From positions 1 to 46,721 of the forward strand of contig JBKQPR010000359.1 in the NCBI GenBank assembly GCA_052144935.1: a stretch of DNA of 46,721 bases. Reading direction: 5' to 3'. The position numbers were made by a program, and so were the translations under genes. The DNA comes from JOPF133 sp052144935. GTDB lineage: Bacteria; Acidobacteriota; Terriglobia; Bryobacterales; Bryobacteraceae. Below are positions 34,641-43,705 of the stretch, piece by piece; the stretch's first letter is position 1; each line of letters starts with the position of its first letter. The notes below the pieces were generated by a model. That model saw only the letters and a list, made by a program, of their open reading frames with translations. It made no database searches and was not told the origin of the DNA.

Positions 34641-35807
34641 ATGTCCATGACCGAACGACTGTACTACACCGATTCCTACCTCCGCGATTTCACCGCGCGC
34701 ATCGTGGATGCGTCCGCCGATGGGTGCACGGTCTACCTCGACCGCACCGCTTTCTATCCCACCTCGGGCGGCCAGCCGTTCGATACCGGGTCCATCGCCG
34801 GTGTGCCGGTCGTCGATGTGGCCGAGGAAGACGGGCGGGTCGCCCACCGCCTGGCCGCACCGCTGCCTGCCGGTCCCGTGAATTGCTCGGTGGATTGGCC
34901 GCGCCGCTTCGACCACATGCAGCAGCACAGCGGGCAGCACCTGCTCTCCGCCGTTTTCGAAGAGCTGTTCGGGTTGAAGACCGTCAGCTTCCACTTGAGC
35001 GCCGAAAGCAGCACCATCGACCTGGAAGGCCCCGCGGTGGATGCGCGTGCCCTGCAGGAAACCGAGCTGCGCGCCAACCAACTGGTCTTCGAGAATCGGC
35101 CGGTGGCGGTGCGCTTCGAACCCGCCGCTCAGGCGCAAGGACTGCGTAAACCCTCGGACCGTGAAGGCCTTCTGCGGATTGTCGCCATCGACGGCCTTGA
35201 CCGCAGCGCTTGCGGCGGCACGCACGTTCGGTCCACCGGCGAAATCGGCGCGGTGATGCTGCGCAGGATGGAAAAGATCCGGCAATCGACGCGCGTGGAG
35301 TTTCGCTGCGGCGGCCGCGCCATCCGCCGGGCGCGCGCGGATTACGAAGCCCTCGCCAAGACCGCCCAGATGTTCTCCGTGCCTCTCGACGATGTTCCCG
35401 CCTCGGTGGCCGCGCAATCGGATGCCGTGCGCGCAGCGGATAAAACGCGCCGTAAGCTGGAATTGGATCTGGCCGCCTGCCAGGGCAGGGAACTCTACGG
35501 TTCCACGGCGCCCGGTTCCGACGGCTTGCGGCGGGTCTCGCGGCGGCTGGAGACGGGCAGCCTGGAGGAACTCCGCGCTATCGCCCAGAACTTCACGGCG
35601 CAACCGAAAGCCCTGTTTCTGGCCACCCTTGCCAGCCCGCCCTCGATCCTGCTGGCCGCTTCGGAGGATGCCGGAGTGGATGCCGGCAAAGTTTTGAAGA
35701 CGGCCCTCGCCGAGGCCTCCGGACGCGGCGGCGGGAATGCCCGCATCGCGCAAGGCAGCGTGGCGAATGCGGAGTTGCTGGATTCCGTGGTGAGCCGGCT
35801 GCTTTGA
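34641..35807 (+). CDS. AlaX-type alanyl-tRNA editing protein with DHHA1 domain
   Basis: This 388-residue stand-alone homologue of the AlaRS editing region removes serine (or glycine) from mischarged tRNA-Ala. The N-terminal beta domain (FYPTSGGQPFDTG) is followed by the zinc/editing motifs HMQQHSGQHLLSAVF (about residues 92-106) and CGGTHVRSTGEIG (near 192). The C-terminal part is a DHHA1-like domain with GRGGGNARIAQGSV. It is of the long AlaX-L type. The start is the ATG at 34641, with MTERLYY after an alternative ATG two codons later. It lies just outside attR and belongs to the chromosome. Confidence 0.9.
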   Translation: MSMTERLYYTDSYLRDFTARIVDASADGCTVYLDRTAFYPTSGGQPFDTGSIAGVPVVDVAEEDGRVAHRLAAPLPAGPVNCSVDWPRRFDHMQQHSGQHLLSAVFEELFGLKTVSFHLSAESSTIDLEGPAVDARALQETELRANQLVFENRPVAVRFEPAAQAQGLRKPSDREGLLRIVAIDGLDRSACGGTHVRSTGEIGAVMLRRMEKIRQSTRVEFRCGGRAIRRARADYEALAKTAQMFSVPLDDVPASVAAQSDAVRAADKTRRKLELDLAACQGRELYGSTAPGSDGLRRVSRRLETGSLEELRAIAQNFTAQPKALFLATLASPPSILLAASEDAGVDAGKVLKTALAEASGRGGGNARIAQGSVANAELLDSVVSRLL

Positions 35808-35828
35808 TGGCGCGGGCAAGTGTCTGTT

Positions 35829-35927
35829 CACCGCAGAGGCACGGAGGAAACGGAGGAAGCGCGGAGAAGACAATTCTCTTCTGGCCTTTCCCCGCGCTAC
35901 CTCTGTTTCCGCCGTGCCTCTGCGGTG
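35829..35927. repeat. Hairpin repeat (GCGGAGG family, complete copy)
   Basis: A nearly perfect inverted repeat has outer arms CACCGCAGAGGCACGGAGG and complement, enclosing a short spacer. It belongs to the same family as 7611-7703 and the half copy near 19735. No gene lies from 35808 to 35961. The hairpin could also act as a transcription terminator between the convergent genes. Confidence 0.75.
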
Positions 35928-35961
35928 AGTTGTGTGCCTACCGGCCCGAGACAGAGCCTCG

Positions 35962-36561
35962 CTAATTTTTCGCGGCCGCTTTCCCGGTTTGCGTTTTCCG
36001 TGTCATGTCACCCGAGTGCAGCAGCTTCTCGATCTGGTCGCGTAGATTCTTCTCCTGCACGTCTTCGGAAAAGAACTTGTCGTCTCCTTCGTACTCCGCC
36101 CGGATGGTGCCCTGGCGGTCGAGGAACACCAGCGCGGGCACGTGCATGATCAACATGGGAGAATGCTGCAGATACTCCGCCGCCATATCATAGGACACGA
36201 AGCCCACCGGGAAATTGGGATCGAAATGCAGGACGAAGCCCGGAACCAGCGCCTCGGCGCCCTGATCGATGGCCGCTTCCACCACTTGCAACCCTCGCGG
36301 ACCGTACTCCGCCTGAAGCTGCTTGAGCAGCCCGGTGGTGTGCTGGCAATGCGGGCAGGTCGTGAGAATGAACGCCAGCAATACCGCTTTGCCCTTGTAG
36401 TTGTCGAGCGGCAACTGCTTGCCGCCGTTGAGGCCGATGGCCAGCGCGGGGGATTTCCGCGGCAGATCCACCGCCGCGCCCGCAGTTGCCATCAGCGCCA
36501 CCATCAGCGCCGCCATCGGCACCGCCGCCGCTGGCGTTCCCAACCCTCTCCGCATCGTCAT
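35962..36561 (-). CDS. Exported thioredoxin-fold (TlpA/AhpC-like) protein
   Basis: This 199-residue protein has an N-terminal signal sequence (AVPMAALMVALMATAGAAVD) and a thioredoxin domain with the redox-active motif CPHC in LAFILTTCPHCQHTTGLLKQ. MHVPALVFLDRQGTIRAEYEG carries the cis-proline region. The predicted function is periplasmic thiol-disulfide or peroxide reduction. The ATG at 36561 has an alternative two codons in. The metallopeptidase gene ends six bases away on the same strand, so the two are co-transcribed. Confidence 0.82.
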   Translation of the reverse strand: MTMRRGLGTPAAAVPMAALMVALMATAGAAVDLPRKSPALAIGLNGGKQLPLDNYKGKAVLLAFILTTCPHCQHTTGLLKQLQAEYGPRGLQVVEAAIDQGAEALVPGFVLHFDPNFPVGFVSYDMAAEYLQHSPMLIMHVPALVFLDRQGTIRAEYEGDDKFFSEDVQEKNLRDQIEKLLHSGDMTRKTQTGKAAAKN

Positions 36562-36567
36562 ATATCC

Positions 36568-37794
36568 TCAGTGTATCTCAGGGTCCAGCCCTTCCACGCT
36601 GGTTACAATGGCGCCCTTGCGGCGCAACTCGAAGCGGCCGTCATCGCCCAGCCCATCCACCGCATCGGCGGTTTCCGAGGTCACCGTGAGCGTCTTCCAT
36701 TTCTTGGCGAGCGCGGCCTTGTAAGCGGCGAAATACCGCTCGGCGATCCGGTCGCTGTCCCATTCCACGGAATACAGCAGCACCACGCGCCCGGCCTTCT
36801 TGTTCTCGCTCAATTCGAAGTTCGAGCCGCGCCAGTGCGGCGCGATTTCGTCCGCCGTCTTCTTTCCCGAGAACTGTTCCAGCAGGATCCGGTGTTCCAG
36901 TTCGCCCAGCGACCCGCTCACCAGGCCCTTGTACCCGTGCGGCAGGCGCCGATCGGGCAGATCCGGGTCGGTCGGCTTCACTCCTTCGAAGTACTTCTCC
37001 GGATGAAGTATCTGCTGGGTGGAAAGCGGCGGCTTCAGGAACACCTCCGCGAAGCTCGATTGCCCATCGCGCTGGAATACGGCGTTCTGGAACAGCATGC
37101 CCTTGGTGTAGGGAAACACCAGGGTCTGGCGGAGATAGAGTGGCGCGTTTTCGTAAACCGGAAACTGCCCGCCGGCGTCGCTCGGATTGCTCATCATCTC
37201 GACCAGCGCAGGTGAGTCCTTCAGCGACTGCCCGTTCTTGCGCGCCAGGTATTCGGCCATCAGCCAGGTGGCCTGCCCTTCCATCACCGCCAGCCGCGCC
37301 GTCGACCCGTCGTCGCTTTGGCGCCCCTGGCGGATGAACTTGCCCAGGTTATAAGTTTGATCGGCGAGGGCGTGCGAAAGTTCGTGAGCCAGCACCGGCT
37401 CCTGGGTATCGGAGGGAGTCGTCTCGGTGATGAAGAGCTTCTTCCGGTCGTAATCGTAAAACGCCGCGGCCTGTTCGGTGAGCAGATCCACGGTGTTCTT
37501 GGCGAGGTCGAAATCCTGCGGGACCAGGCCGAATTTCTTGAGCGTCAATTCCTCGGCGCGGATCTCGCCGGGCTTGGCCACATCCTTCACGCGCTTCTGC
37601 AGAAATTCGTTGATTTTGGCTTTGGTGATGAAATCGCACGGCACCGGGTGGTGCAGCGGCATGCCCGAGATCTTGGTGAGTTCCTGCGCGATCTGGTTGG
37701 CCTCTCCGCAAAGCTGTTGCGCGTGCGGATCCTGCTGCGCTCCCGCGACGGCAGTCCAGAATGCCGCCAGGAGCGCGAACCGTTTACCCGGCAA
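36568..37794 (-). CDS. Exported zinc metallopeptidase-like protein (HExxH)
   Basis: This 408-residue protein has a signal peptide (RFALLAAFWTAVAGAQ) and a zinc motif HELSHALADQ near residue 160, preceded by FYDYDRKKLFITETTPSDTQ and followed by AVMEGQATWLMAEYL, which supplies a downstream acidic ligand (E-G-x-A). This arrangement is of the gluzincin type. The start is the TTG at 37794, preceded by GGAGG at seven bases; a longer frame to 37851 lacks coding look. It is followed by the thioredoxin-fold gene on the same strand. It is probably a periplasmic protease of unknown target. Confidence 0.8.
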   Translation of the reverse strand: MPGKRFALLAAFWTAVAGAQQDPHAQQLCGEANQIAQELTKISGMPLHHPVPCDFITKAKINEFLQKRVKDVAKPGEIRAEELTLKKFGLVPQDFDLAKNTVDLLTEQAAAFYDYDRKKLFITETTPSDTQEPVLAHELSHALADQTYNLGKFIRQGRQSDDGSTARLAVMEGQATWLMAEYLARKNGQSLKDSPALVEMMSNPSDAGGQFPVYENAPLYLRQTLVFPYTKGMLFQNAVFQRDGQSSFAEVFLKPPLSTQQILHPEKYFEGVKPTDPDLPDRRLPHGYKGLVSGSLGELEHRILLEQFSGKKTADEIAPHWRGSNFELSENKKAGRVVLLYSVEWDSDRIAERYFAAYKAALAKKWKTLTVTSETADAVDGLGDDGRFELRRKGAIVTSVEGLDPEIH

Positions 37795-37929
37795 TCGATT
37801 TCCTCCAGGGGTGGGGCAGGCGCTCCACCTGCCAACCGGCAGGCGCCCCATCGCCCCGCTCGTCTACTTCAGCATAATGCGCGATACAATAGGGGATCAA
37901 TCCAAACCACGATTGCGAGGAGAATTCAT

Positions 37930-38061
37930 TTGGCGGACGACAAATTGTATCAGGCGGAATATCTGGGAAGCGGCACGTTTGTGATCAGCAAGCCGAAGCG
38001 CAAAAAGGCCAAAATCCGGCAGAGTCAACTTAAAAACCCACAGCGCGGCTCGCGCAAGTAG
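37930..38061 (+). CDS. Small basic protein (43 residues)
   Basis: TTG at 37930 is preceded by GAGGAG at seven bases and opens ADDKLYQAEYLGSGTFVISK, followed by a lysine/arginine-rich tail (KPKRKKAKIRQSQLKN). The strong ribosome-binding site and natural composition argue for a real small gene. No family was recognised, and the basic tail would suit nucleic-acid binding. Confidence 0.5.
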   Translation: MADDKLYQAEYLGSGTFVISKPKRKKAKIRQSQLKNPQRGSRK

Positions 38062-38064
38062 GCG

Positions 38065-38220
38065 TTACGGACGGGGTGCGCCCGGCGGCAGCAGGGGCGC
38101 CCTCAGGGCTCTGCGCTCCGTCTCCATGATTCGGAATAGTCCTTCGAGCGCCACCTTCTGAATCGCGAAGGCTCCTACGAAACTGCTTAACAGCGTTGCA
38201 CCGATGATTACGGCTTCCAT
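38065..38220 (-). CDS. Small single-pass membrane protein (51 residues)
   Basis: ATG at 38220 gives MEAVIIGATLLSSFVGAFAI, a membrane helix, then a charged helix (GLFRIMETERRALRAP) and a Pro-rich end. GAAGG lies upstream at a slightly long distance. It is convergent with the gene ending at 38061. Function is unknown. Confidence 0.45.
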   Translation of the reverse strand: MEAVIIGATLLSSFVGAFAIQKVALEGLFRIMETERRALRAPLLPPGAPRP

Positions 38221-38263
38221 TGTGGAAATCTACCTTCGTTATTACTAGTGCAATTTCAGTGCC

Positions 38264-39601
38264 ATGCGTATCACAAATTTGATCCTCCATCCCATCGCGA
38301 TTTCCGATCCACCCCTGCGCAGCTCCTACGGGCTGCACGCGCCGTTCGCCTTGCGCACCATCGTGGAGTTGAAGACCGACTCGGGACTCACCGGGATCAG
38401 CGAGACCTACGGTGGCGATGGGCCGCTGGCCGGCCTGGAAGCGGTGCGGCATCGTGTCACCGGAATGGACCCCTTCCAACTCGCCGGCCTGTGGCGCGAT
38501 CTCAACCAGGAGGGGGTGCCCTTTGGGCCCGGGGTGCCCTCTGGGCCCGCCGCCGGGGCGACCATCGGGGTGCCCTCTGGGCCCGGCGGGCGGTCGCAAA
38601 CCTATCTGGTTCCCGGCGAGAATCCCCTGGACTGGCACGCCCGCACCTTCGCCGCCATTGAGATCGCCTGCCTGGATCTGATTGGAAAGGCTGTCGGAAA
38701 GCCTGTTTGCGACGTGATCGGCGGCCGTCTGCGCGACGCCGTGAGCTTCTCCGCGTACCTTTTCTATAAGCACGGCGGGGACGATCCCTGGGGCGAGGTG
38801 CTGGACGCCGAAGCCTGCGTGCGGGAATGCCAACAGATGATCGCGCAGTACGGGTTCCGGGAGATCAAGCTCAAGGGCGGCGTGCTGGATCCGGACGTGG
38901 AAATTGCCAGCATACGGGCACTGCGCCGGGAGTTCGGCACTTCCTACCCTCTGCGCATCGACCCCAACTGCGCCTGGAGCGTGGAGACCTCCGTGCGGGT
39001 GGGCCGCGAGCTGAAAGACGAGCTATCCGGCGGCGGCTATCTGGAGGACCCCTGCGCCACCCTGGATGGGATGGCCGAAGTGCGCCACCGCCTGGTGGCT
39101 GAAAACAACCACACACCCCAGGCCAGCAACGTGGCGGTCACCTGTTTCGCCGACGTCCCGCGCGCCCGCGCACTCGATGCGGTGCAAATTGTGCTCTCCG
39201 ACCCGCACTATTGGGGCGGTATGCGCCAGTTGCAACATCTCTCCCACATGACCGAGGTGCTGGGTATGGGCATGTCGATGCACTCGAATTCGCATCTTGG
39301 GGTAAGCCTGATGGCCATGACGCACGCCGCCGCGGCCTGCCCCAACCTGACTTATGCCTGCGACACGCACTATCCCTGGCAGACCGCCGGGGATGAGGTG
39401 GTGGAGGGCGGCCGCATTCGCTTCGAAAACGGCGCCGTGCGCATTCCCGATAAGCCCGGCCTGGGAGTCGACCTGGATTACGACCAGGTGGCGCGCGGCC
39501 GCGAGCGCTACGAAAAGATTCCCTACCGCAAGCGTGACGACGAAGCCGAAATGCGCAAGCACGTGGACCCCAACTGGAAGCGCATCCTGCCGCGCTGGTA
39601 G
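38264..39601 (+). CDS. Glucarate dehydratase-like enolase-superfamily enzyme
   Basis: This 445-residue member of the enolase superfamily is closest in look to D-glucarate dehydratase, which makes 5-keto-4-deoxyglucarate. The barrel carries IKLKGG (K-x-K catalytic base), LRIDPNCAW and YLEDP (metal ligands), AENNHTPQASNVAVT, and the catalytic His region GMGMSMHSNSHLGVSLM. The capping domain (residues 84-107) contains an in-frame insertion made of 18-bp units (GVPFGPGVPSGP and GVPSGP), the same repeat type found between genes elsewhere in the window. The insertion keeps the reading frame. The start ATG at 38264 is unambiguous. Confidence 0.88.
   Translation: MRITNLILHPIAISDPPLRSSYGLHAPFALRTIVELKTDSGLTGISETYGGDGPLAGLEAVRHRVTGMDPFQLAGLWRDLNQEGVPFGPGVPSGPAAGATIGVPSGPGGRSQTYLVPGENPLDWHARTFAAIEIACLDLIGKAVGKPVCDVIGGRLRDAVSFSAYLFYKHGGDDPWGEVLDAEACVRECQQMIAQYGFREIKLKGGVLDPDVEIASIRALRREFGTSYPLRIDPNCAWSVETSVRVGRELKDELSGGGYLEDPCATLDGMAEVRHRLVAENNHTPQASNVAVTCFADVPRARALDAVQIVLSDPHYWGGMRQLQHLSHMTEVLGMGMSMHSNSHLGVSLMAMTHAAAACPNLTYACDTHYPWQTAGDEVVEGGRIRFENGAVRIPDKPGLGVDLDYDQVARGRERYEKIPYRKRDDEAEMRKHVDPNWKRILPRW
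38513..38584 (+). repeat. In-frame 18-bp repeat units inside the dehydratase gene
   Basis: Three near-identical 18-bp units (GGGGTGCCCTCTGGGCCC type) lie at 38513-38530, 38531-38548 and 38567-38584, with an 18-bp unrelated unit between the second and third. Each encodes GVP(F/S)GP. Confidence 0.8.
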
Positions 39602-39882
39602 GCTGGGGCGCGGACTCTCAGTCGGACGGGTACCCCTTGGGTCCGCCCATAGGCGTTAAGATCGGGCCGTTCGCGAAGATGACCCGGGTGCTGGGCGATC
39701 TGGCTTCGCGGGCCGCCTTTGGGTGCAACTTCCCAGAGCGGACTTGGGGCCCGTGGCGCCCGGTTCGACCAGTTTCCGAGTGGCGCGTCACTCGGGCGCA
39801 CGCTGCTTCACGCTGCCAAGGCGACACGTTTCCTGCAGTTGGAACATCATTGTCCATCGCTCCGACGCTCCACTTGGCAATG
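39602..39882. other. Intergenic region, no gene seen
   Basis: These 281 bp lie between convergent genes. A short GGTACCCCTTGGGTCCG at about 39629 belongs to the GTGCCC...GGGCCC repeat family. Open frames here have no coding look. Confidence 0.4.
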
Positions 39883-40785
39883 TTACTCCTCTGTGAAGTA
39901 GTCCGGATCGAGTTTAAGAAGTTCGTAAGCGCGGACGGGCGAAACGCCGACCTTGTAATCAACCATTAGCTGTGCGAGCGTTGGGCCATCAATCAGAATG
40001 ATCTTGCTGTCGATCCTGCCCACAAATTCATCGGCGTCCTTGGTGAAGTTAGAGGTGGTAATGAAGACACCCTTTCGCGCGCGGTGTCCTTGCAGTGCAC
40101 CTGCAAATTTCTGAATTTCAGGACGGCCGACCCCTGCCTCCCAGCGTTTCGCCTGGATGTAAATGACATCCAAGCCTAGCCGATCCTCCTTGATGATTCC
40201 ATCTATTCCGCCGTCCCCGCTTCTTCCAACGGCCTGACCTGCATCGCGGAAGGTGCCGCCATACCCCATGTTGACGAGTAGGTTGACGACCAAGCGCTCA
40301 AAAAACGCCGGCGATGCTGCCTTGACGCGTTGCAGCAGTTCGGATTCCACGCTTGCCCGGAGCCTTTGATATGCGTCCTCAAGTGCTTCCTCGGGAGTGG
40401 TTTCTAGGGCAACTGATTCGGGAACCGCGGCTTGCCCGCGACGTAGTGCCCGAAACTCGACAAATTCAGGGAACTGCTCAAGGAAGTTAACGTCAATTCG
40501 ATCTGGGTTCCGCCTCAGTACGTCCATGCCACGCTCTGCAATACGAATGAAGCCACGCCTGGTGGAGTCAATCAAGCCGGCTTTTTTCATGTAGGTTCTG
40601 GCCCAGCCGACGCGACTGCCGATCACGGTACTTGTTCCACTGGGAAGGAGTTGCTGACGTTCATCTGGCGTCAGGTGAAACTTCTCCGAGATCGCCTCGA
40701 CGGCTTCTCCTAAGGGCCGCTCCCGGCCATCACCGAGGAGGCGGAGCAGCGGCAGCATGATCGTCTGATAGTCCGGAATCGTCAT
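39883..40785 (-). CDS. mrr: Mrr-type (type IV) restriction endonuclease
   Basis: This 300-residue protein has the two-domain layout of Mrr. An N-terminal winged-helix domain (residues 5-95, Mrr_N; LLRLLGDGRERPLGEAVEAI, TRRGFIRIAERG) is followed by a PD-(D/E)xK nuclease domain with FFERLVVNLLVNMGYGG, SGDGGIDGIIKEDRLGLDVI and the catalytic QAK in YIQAKRW. Mrr enzymes cut DNA carrying modified bases, so this is a probable restriction barrier against methylated foreign DNA. No methylase is adjacent, as expected for type IV. The ATG at 40785 matches the family start. Confidence 0.9.
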   Translation of the reverse strand: MTIPDYQTIMLPLLRLLGDGRERPLGEAVEAISEKFHLTPDERQQLLPSGTSTVIGSRVGWARTYMKKAGLIDSTRRGFIRIAERGMDVLRRNPDRIDVNFLEQFPEFVEFRALRRGQAAVPESVALETTPEEALEDAYQRLRASVESELLQRVKAASPAFFERLVVNLLVNMGYGGTFRDAGQAVGRSGDGGIDGIIKEDRLGLDVIYIQAKRWEAGVGRPEIQKFAGALQGHRARKGVFITTSNFTKDADEFVGRIDSKIILIDGPTLAQLMVDYKVGVSPVRAYELLKLDPDYFTEE

Positions 40786-40976
40786 TGCAGAAAACCAATC
40801 CTAGCAGAGCGTGCAGTTGCCAAGTTGGATACTCCTGCCAGGCGCGGGCTCGGCCTCATTATATTAACGCTATGCTGGGTCCGGCGGCGTGCTTCTTGGG
40901 CACGTCTCGGGCAAGCAGATCGAGGACGGTTGGTTTGCCTGACCGGCCGGGTGGTTCGCAGCTTCCACCTTTCCGG
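40786..40976. other. Intergenic region, no gene seen
   Basis: A stretch of 191 bp with no supported gene. Presumably it holds the promoter of the leftward mrr gene. Confidence 0.3.
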
Positions 40977-41460
40977 CTATTGGATGGCAATATTGACGAT
41001 ATTAGCGGCGCTTGAGGCCGCCGTCAGCACGATATTGACAGTTCCACTGCCCGCGAGTTGCGGAGGCAATCCTACATTTACCTGATCGAGTCCGGAAACT
41101 ACCCCCTGCGGGCCGGCGTAGGCGACGGGCGCATTGATGCCGTTCATAGTCACGGTCACATTGCTCCCCGCACCGCGAATCCCGGTCCCGAAAAAGATCA
41201 GGTAGAACTGGTCCGCCGACGGGCTAAGATTGACGGGCATAGCGACATAGGATCCGTTCTGCGTGGTGAAGATCGACTCCACCGTCTGGACATTCCCAGG
41301 ACCGTCTGGTACAGGTCCTGGATTTCAAGCCGAAGCGGTAATGGCGAGCCGGGCGATAGAAACCAAACGTGTTTTCCGAGGCCTCGACCGCCAGTGGCAG
41401 CACCCCAGGAGCATCGATTACAAAATCGCCGGCGCAACAAGGGATGGGTGTAACGCTCGG
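40977..41460 (-). pseudogene. C-terminal fragment of a secreted protein with a TIGR03437-type domain
   Basis: The frame 40977-41282 reads FYLIFFGTGIRGAGSNVTVT, APVAYAGPQGVVSGLDQVNV and LPPQLAGSGTVNIVLTAASS, the classic end of the Solibacter C-terminal domain (TIGR03437). Further upstream a second frame gives APGVLPLAVEASENTFGFYR (about 41400), the expected preceding part, but stops and a frame change at about 41330 separate the two. Everything N-terminal is gone. It is a decayed remnant of a surface or secreted protein and a taxonomic marker. Confidence 0.7.
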
Positions 41461-41556
41461 CTGTGGCTGCTTTCGCTTTCCTCCGGCTTCCACCAGCGGG
41501 GGCAAACGGGCGAAGCCCAGGCGCGGCGGGACTGCTCGTCGGCTTTCCAGAGCGGC

Positions 41557-42712
41557 TCAGCTCTGCCCCAGCCGGTTGAACACGTGCTCGATATTCGTGT
41601 TCACCGCCGCCTGCATGGCCGCCTCATTGCGGCCCGCACTCACCAGTGCGGCGTAACCATCGGCCTGCAGTGCCTTGATCGAAGCCACCGGTATGCTCTT
41701 CTGGATCTCACTCAGCGGCTGCCCGGCCTCCTTGCCGGCTTCCACCCTCACCGCCAGCTCTTCAATGTAGTTGCGCTGGCTCGTCATGCGTTGCCGCCCC
41801 TGCTGCACGGCGCCGTGTCCTCCGGCCACGTGATCGAAAGCCAGCTTCGCTACCGAATCGATGGTCTTCGGCCATTCCCTGGGAAAGCTGTCTCCCAGAA
41901 ACGGCAGCGTGCCCAGGATCATGTCGCCGGTCGCCACCACGCGTTTCTGCGGGCAAAACACCACCACGTCGCCGGCCGTGTGGGCGCGCCCGTGAAATTC
42001 CACGTGCAGGTCGTGAGCCTTGTCCTTAATCACATACGCCTTGCCGAACGTGACGGTCGGGAGCACCGGGGCGAAGCTCTGCATCTCGCGCTGGAACGCT
42101 TCCAACTGGCGGATCCGATCGGCGATCAGCGCTTTCTGTTCCGGTGAGCCGGCCGCGCTCAACTGCTGCCGCGCCGCTTCCAGCAACACCGGGACATGCG
42201 GCTGGCTGGGAAACGGATGGCCGTGCGGGTCGAGCGATTCCCGCAACCGGGCCTGCGAGAACTGCTCCTGAAGTTTCTTGGTGGTGTCGCTGGCGACGAT
42301 CTTGAGATCTTTGCCGAATGCGTCGCGATAGCCGGCATTGCCCTGCGAGTGATCCCAGTGGAAATGCGTATCCACCAGGTATCGCACCGGCTTCGCCGTG
42401 ATCTGTTGCTTGATCTGCGCGATCAACGCCGCCGCCGCCGAAGGCTTCGAATGGGCGTCCACCACCAGCACATCGGATGAGTTTACAAAGATGGCGGCAT
42501 TGCAATTCGTCACCGCCTGCGGCCGCGCGAAAGCGAAGTAAACTCCCTCGGCCACGTTCTGAATCTCAAACAGATCGGTCGCGGCGCCCGGGGGCCATGG
42601 TCTGCGCCCACGCGGCGCGGCGCCAGGCCAGGCCGAGAATCGAAGCTCCCACCACCGGACCGAGAGCCATCCGTTGGAAAAAGTCACGGCGCGAGAGAGC
42701 ATGCTGGCACAT
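41557..42712 (-). CDS. Metallo-beta-lactamase-fold hydrolase with out-of-frame Tat signal
   Basis: The MBL domain is clear: VDTHFHWDHSQGNAGYRDAF is the zinc-binding HxHxDH motif, EFHGRAHTAGDVVVFCP the next His, and VATGDMILGTLP the Asp. It fits class B-like or SoxH-type MBL hydrolases. An ATG at 42712 with GAGGAGG upstream opens MCQHALSRRDFFQRMALGPV, a twin-arginine export signal ending in AWAQ, but this frame is offset by one base from the MBL frame and hits a stop soon after. The switch is needed near a C5-G3 run at about 42585-42600. Either the gene is frameshifted, or the sequence has an indel error there. The uninterrupted frame alone is 41557-42702. Confidence 0.75.
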
Positions 42713-42778
42713 CTGGGAATCCTCCTCGCCGATCAGGATATCGCATGGACAAGGCTGCCGCGCTCCAACCCAGGGCCC

Positions 42779-43399
42779 TCAATCGCCCGGGGTCCCCAAC
42801 CGTTGCCGCAGCAATTCCGGCACCTCGGATGGGCGCTCGACCGGCAGCACTTCGAATCCGGCGGCGCGGCCGCTGGCGATTCCAGCGGCCGAATCCTCCA
42901 GCACCAGCGCCCACGTCACGCCCAGGCGCCCGGCGGCCAGCAGATACGGATCGGGCGCGGGCTTGTGGCGCTCGACCTGCTCGCCGCCTACCACGGTGTC
43001 GAAGTGCCCGCGCAGGCCTCCGGCGATCAGCAGCGGCTCGATCTCCGACGAGGAACTGGAACTGACCACCGCCAGCTTGTAGCGTTCGTGCAAGCGTGCC
43101 AGCAGGCCGTCCAGCGCCGGGTCGAAAGCGGGGTGCGCCACCATGCGCTCGCGGAAGCGCTCCTTCTTGGCCGGGTAGAGCGTCCATAGTTCGCGCCAGT
43201 CGCGCGGCGGGTCCGATTGCGAGGCCATCATGCGCAGCATCTCGCGGTCGTCGATGCCGATGCAGTGTTGGCGATAGAAATCCCAGGTCAGCGTGACGCC
43301 CAAAGCCTCCAACTCTTCGGCCCAGCAGGCCCAGTGAACCGGTTCGCTGTCCAGCAGCACACCGTCGAAGTCGAAAAGAATGGCTTGGAATTCGGGCAT
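42779..43399 (-). CDS. HAD-family phosphatase (phosphoglycolate phosphatase/beta-phosphoglucomutase-like)
   Basis: This 206-residue haloacid dehalogenase-superfamily hydrolase shows motif I as AILFDFDGVLLDSEPVHWAC (nucleophile and acid aspartates), motif II as LAVVSSSSSSEIE and motifs III/IV as KPAPDPYLLAAGRLG and ALVLEDSAAGIASGRAAGF. A helical cap lies between residues 20 and 85. The substrate is likely a small sugar phosphate. The ATG at 43399 starts directly at the first strand; the upstream extension is not supported. Confidence 0.88.
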   Translation of the reverse strand: MPEFQAILFDFDGVLLDSEPVHWACWAEELEALGVTLTWDFYRQHCIGIDDREMLRMMASQSDPPRDWRELWTLYPAKKERFRERMVAHPAFDPALDGLLARLHERYKLAVVSSSSSSEIEPLLIAGGLRGHFDTVVGGEQVERHKPAPDPYLLAAGRLGVTWALVLEDSAAGIASGRAAGFEVLPVERPSEVPELLRQRLGTPGD

Positions 43400-43455
43400 C
43401 CCGCGGGGAAGCCTTAGCGTAGCATGGGCGGGGTGTGGTATCACTGAAACAAGCT

Positions 43456-43704
43456 ATGCCCTCCGAAGAAGAACTACACGCTGAGATTGAACGGCTTCGC
43501 GCCGAAAACGAGACTTTGAAGAAGCCCCCGGTGCGGGGCCAGATGTCGTTGAAAGTGAGCGAGAAGGGGGCCCTGTCGGTATATGGGCTGGGGCGCTTTC
43601 CGGTGACGCTCTATCGCGAGCAGTGGGAGAAACTGCTGGGGATGTCCGACGAAATCCGGCGCTTCATCCACGATAACGATGCGCGGCTGAAGAAGAAGGA
43701 ATAG
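43456..43704 (+). CDS. Small hypothetical protein
   Basis: This 82-residue protein has an N-terminal coiled coil (EEELHAEIERLRAENETLKK) and a compact C-terminal part (MSLKVSEKGALSVYGLGRFP, VTLYREQWEKLLGMSDEI). Its single-domain look is shared by small bacterial proteins of unknown function. The ATG at 43456 is chosen over a GTG at 43435. The next gene starts one base after its stop, so the two are co-expressed. Confidence 0.65.
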   Translation: MPSEEELHAEIERLRAENETLKKPPVRGQMSLKVSEKGALSVYGLGRFPVTLYREQWEKLLGMSDEIRRFIHDNDARLKKKE

Positions 43705-43705
43705 C

